DNA from: CALMKX01 sp036274895
GTDB lineage: Bacteria; Acidobacteriota; Thermoanaerobaculia; Multivoradales; SZUA-115
Length of the DNA: 32,739 nt
Assembly: GCA_036274895.1 (NCBI GenBank)
Contig: DASUEU010000077.1
Span: 1 to 32,739 of the forward strand
Direction of reading: 5' to 3'
Under the pieces are notes generated by a model. That model was not told the DNA's origin and did not search any database. It saw only the letters and a program-made list of their open reading frames with translations. Positions 29,794-32,739 of this stretch are shown here, piece after piece. A program made the position numbers and the translations under genes. Positions within the stretch are counted from its first letter, which is position 1; each line of letters begins with the position of its first letter.

Positions 29794-32739
29794 GTGGAAA
29801 CCGGCGCCGGTCCCTTCGGGGAATTGCGACACTTTGACTGCCGTCAGCTGGGTCATAGCTTTCCTCCCGTGGAAACCGGCGCCGGTCCCTTCGGGGAATT
29901 GCGACACGCACACCCACAGAAACGTGGTCATCGCGTTCTCCTTCGTGGAAACCGGCGCCGGTCCCTTCGGGGAATTGCGACATGATGAGGAGCGGTGGCA
30001 GGTCGGGCTTCACGCGCGGCGTGGAAACCGGCGCCGGTCCCTTCGGGGAATTGCGACATTCGCACTCACGATCCATTTCATTGTCGTTCTCCTCGTGGAA
30101 ACCGGCGCCGGTCCCTTCGGGGAATTGCGACACTCGGCTAGGCCGGCCTCGCGAAGTATGATCCGCGAGGGTGGAAACCGGCGCCGGTCCCTTCGGGGAA
30201 TTGCGACATCACCTTTTCCCCGCCAATACTTTTCATTTTTTCTCGTGGAAACCGGCGCCGGTCCCTTCGGGGAATTGCGACACTGATGGCGGCGAACGAG
30301 CGTTCGATGTAACCGATGTGTGGAAACCGGCGCCGGTCCCTTCGGGGAATTGCGACATGTTGCTCCGCTTGGCCGCCCTGACCGCCTGGATCCGCTCGTG
30401 GAAACCGGCGCCGGTCCCTTCGGGGAATTGCGACACGCTTGTGACGCTCGAGGTCGAACTCGAGCAAGATTCGTGGAAACCGGCGCCGGTCCCTTCGGGG
30501 AATTGCGACACTCCCCGCCATCTTTCAGCAGGTGGACGGAGTACCGGGTGGAAACCGGCGCCGGTCCCTTCGGGGAATTGCGACATGATCTTGAACTCCC
30601 GGAAGTTGGTGATCGCCGGGAGAGTGGAAACCGGCGCCGGTCCCTTCGGGGAATTGCGACAACGATAGAGAGGCCAGCTCCTAGGGCAGCCAACCCCCGT
30701 GGAAACCGGCGCCGGTCCCTTCGGGGAATTGCGACACCTCGTACGCCTTCACCAGCTCGTCGGTGCGCATAACGTGGAAACCGGCGCCGGTCCCTTCGGG
30801 GAATTGCGACACGTGAGACGGATTCCGTCACTGGATTCTGCGGCTGTTGTGGAAACCGGCGCCGGTCCCTTCGGGGAATTGCGACACCGTCACTGGATTC
30901 TGCGGCTGTTCCGGTGTACCCGGGTGGAAACCGGCGCCGGTCCCTTCGGGGAATTGCGACACCCTTCACGGTCAGACCGGTCTTGTTGAAACGCGGCTCG
31001 GTGGAAACCGGCGCCGGTCCCTTCGGGGAATTGCGACACTCGCCGACGTCCTTGAAGACGGTGGCCTCGAGGGGCGTGGAAACCGGCGCCGGTCCCTTCG
31101 GGGAATTGCGACACGACAGGGGCGGGGGCGGTGCTGGTCATGGGAAGTCTGTGGAAACCGGCGCCGGTCCCTTCGGGGAATTGCGACACCTTCGCCCACC
31201 TCGACCACTCGGAGAAGAGTTCCTGTGGAAACCGGCGCCGGTCCCTTCGGGGAATTGCGACACCTCCTCGAGCAGTGAGTACACCCGAGGTTTTCCAGGG
31301 TGGAAACCGGCGCCGGTCCCTTCGGGGAATTGCGACACTGTTGTGAAACGATGGGGGGGAGGACACGACGCCGCCGTGGAAACCGGCGCCGGTCCCTTCG
31401 GGGAATTGCGACACAGGATGTCGGTCGCCAAGGCGGTAGGGCCGTCGTAGCGTGGAAACCGGCGCCGGTCCCTTCGGGGAATTGCGACCGTCGGGTCAGA
31501 CGATTGAGCACGTTCATGGCGTCCTGTGGAAACCGGCGCCGGTCCCTTCGGGGAATTGCGACACGAACTCGTCCTTGATCTTGGCCATTGTGGCCTCCGT
31601 GGGTGGAAACCGGCGCCGGTCCCTTCGGGGAATTGCGACTTCAGCCGCGCAAGCAACCTCCAGGGCTTGCGCCATGTGGTGGAAACCGGCGCCGGTCCCT
31701 TCGGGGAATTGCGACACCCTACTACACCGACACCGAGTACCCCGATCAGGATCAAGTGGAAACCGGCGCCGGTCCCTTCGGGGAATTGCGACATGAGCTC
31801 AGCGGCCATGTTGGCCGCCGCTCTGGCGCAGGTGGAAACCGGCGCCGGTCCCTTCGGGGAATTGCGACACCATTTTCCGGAGGGGCTTCTCAAGAGGTCC
31901 TCTAGCAGGTGGAAACCGGCGCCGGTCCCTTCGGGGAATTGCGACACATCCACCCCAGCCGGAAGTCTTGTGGGGATTTAACCCGTGGAAACCGGCGCCG
32001 GTCCCTTCGGGGAATTGCGACACGGAATCCTCACTACGCCGTTGCCCCCGAAATCCTCGCGTGGAAACCGGCGCCGGTCCCTTCGGGGAATTGCGACACG
32101 GCCGGAAGTGTGGGTGCCGATCGTGCCGACCACGGGTGGAAACCGGCGCCGGTCCCTTCGGGGAATTGCGACACTGAAGACCGGGCCGCCGAGGCTCGGC
32201 ATGATCCCCAGTGGAAACCGGCGCCGGTCCCTTCGGGGAATTGCGACATCTCGTTAGCCAAGGTGACCTGCTCGGCCACATCGGCGTGTGGAAACCGGCG
32301 CCGGTCCCTTCGGGGAATTGCGACAAGCGAGTTGGCTGGCGCAGGCAGATCGTCGTCCAGGTGGAAACCGGCGCCGGTCCCTTCGGGGAATTGCGACAAC
32401 ATAATGACCGCAGCGATGACCACCAAGGCGAGAGGTGGAAACCGGCGCCGGTCCCTTCGGGGAATTGCGACATCTTGGGTCCGGACCGGTCGTACTTCCG
32501 GTCGGTGAGTGGAAACCGGCGCCGGTCCCTTCGGGGAATTGCGACATTGATCTTGTCGACCTGGAGCATGAGATCCCCCAGGCCGTGGAAACCGGCGCCG
32601 GTCCCTTCGGGGAATTGCGACAATTGCAGGCCCGTTGCCGGGTCCTTTTCCCACCCGGTGGAAACCGGCGCCGGTCCCTTCGGGGAATTGCGACACGACA
32701 CGGGTGGCTCCGCCGAAGGCCAGGGCCAATGTGGAAACC
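29794..32739 (+). CRISPR. CRISPR array 2 (39 full repeats, runs off the window)
   Basis: Thirty-nine complete repeats plus a partial one at 32731. The invariant unit is 37 nt: it begins GTGGAAACC, has the perfect palindrome CCGGCGCCGG and a TCCC-TTCG-GGGA hairpin, and ends ATTGCGAC. In 37 of 39 cases the next base is A, so the repeat may really be 38 nt. Period is 73-78 nt and spacers are 36-41 nt, longer than in array 1. Repeats are uniform, with no decayed end inside the window. The 3' eight bases (ATTGCGAC) match the ATTGNNAC tag that Cas6 leaves in type III. Many spacers read as antisense of coding sequence, several over a ribosome site and ATG. Two adjacent spacers overlap in sequence (30825-30848 and 30887-30910). 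Confidence 0.98.

Noticed and set aside
29674..32729. Long reading frames in array 2 (ETGAGPFGELRH, SQFPEGTGAGFH, VAIPRRDRRRFP repeats)
   Set aside because: Frame-open CRISPR repeats, not genes.
1..32739. tRNA, rRNA, transposase or integrase genes
   Set aside because: None recognised. The only repeats besides the arrays are small palindromic elements without a transposase.

Overview
The window is GC-rich (about two thirds to 70 % G+C by eye) bacterial DNA in which almost every base belongs to one CRISPR locus. The taxon cannot be fixed from this sequence. The base composition, the cassette of ECF sigma, zinc-finger anti-sigma and TPR-CHAT genes, and the many tightly overlapping starts would suit Acidobacteriota or Myxococcota. 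All real genes lie on the + strand.

Layout: (1) 41-2550, a 36-repeat CRISPR array with a 32-nt type I-C-like repeat, leader on the left and decayed repeats on the right. (2) 2665-3744, cas6. (3) 3840-10455, a signalling operon: CHAT-SAVED protease, ECF sigma factor, membrane anti-sigma factor and secreted or membrane-anchored TPR-CHAT protease. (4) 10491-10820, a small ribbon-helix-helix protein. (5) 11094-16903, a small motif-bearing protein, a C25/CHAT-like protease, a caspase-like (C14) protease, a 102-residue SAVED-like fragment and a CARF-HEPN ribonuclease. (6) 16900-25546, a type III-D (III-Dv-like) effector operon: HD-less Cas10 with an intact GGDD, a Cas7-Cas5 (Csx10-like) fusion, a Cas11-like small subunit, a tandem Cas7, Csx19, and a large TIGR03986-type Cas7 with insertion. 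(7) 25543-29577, an adaptation module: cas2, a reverse transcriptase fused to a primase-polymerase, and cas1. (8) 29794 to the window end, a second array with a different 37/38-nt repeat (39 full repeats plus one cut by the window end).

Proposed logic (inference): Cas6 processes pre-crRNA, and the III-D complex binds target RNA. Cas10 has no HD nuclease and so would act mainly by making cyclic oligoadenylate, which is read by CARF-HEPN (RNA cleavage) and by SAVED-CHAT (proteolysis). The SAVED-CHAT signal could pass to the caspase and C25-like proteases and free the ECF sigma factor. This resembles in outline the reported Haliangium type III-B SAVED-CHAT/PCc/PCi/PC-sigma cascade and the type III-E Craspase/Csx30/RpoE system, but here it is attached to a III-D effector and an RT-PrimPol adaptation module.

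Three observations stand out. A matching two-box ECF-type promoter (GNGAACTT, 15-nt spacer, CTCGGAA or CTCTTGA) occurs four times: before cas6, before CHAT-SAVED, before the small-protein/protease operon and upstream of cas10. Two small proteins share a PKPD..(I/V)DMP motif, three copies in all, next to the proteases. Array 2 spacers are often the exact antisense of a Shine-Dalgarno plus ATG, and their first base after the repeat is strongly skewed, as expected if spacers are captured from mRNA in a strand-specific way.
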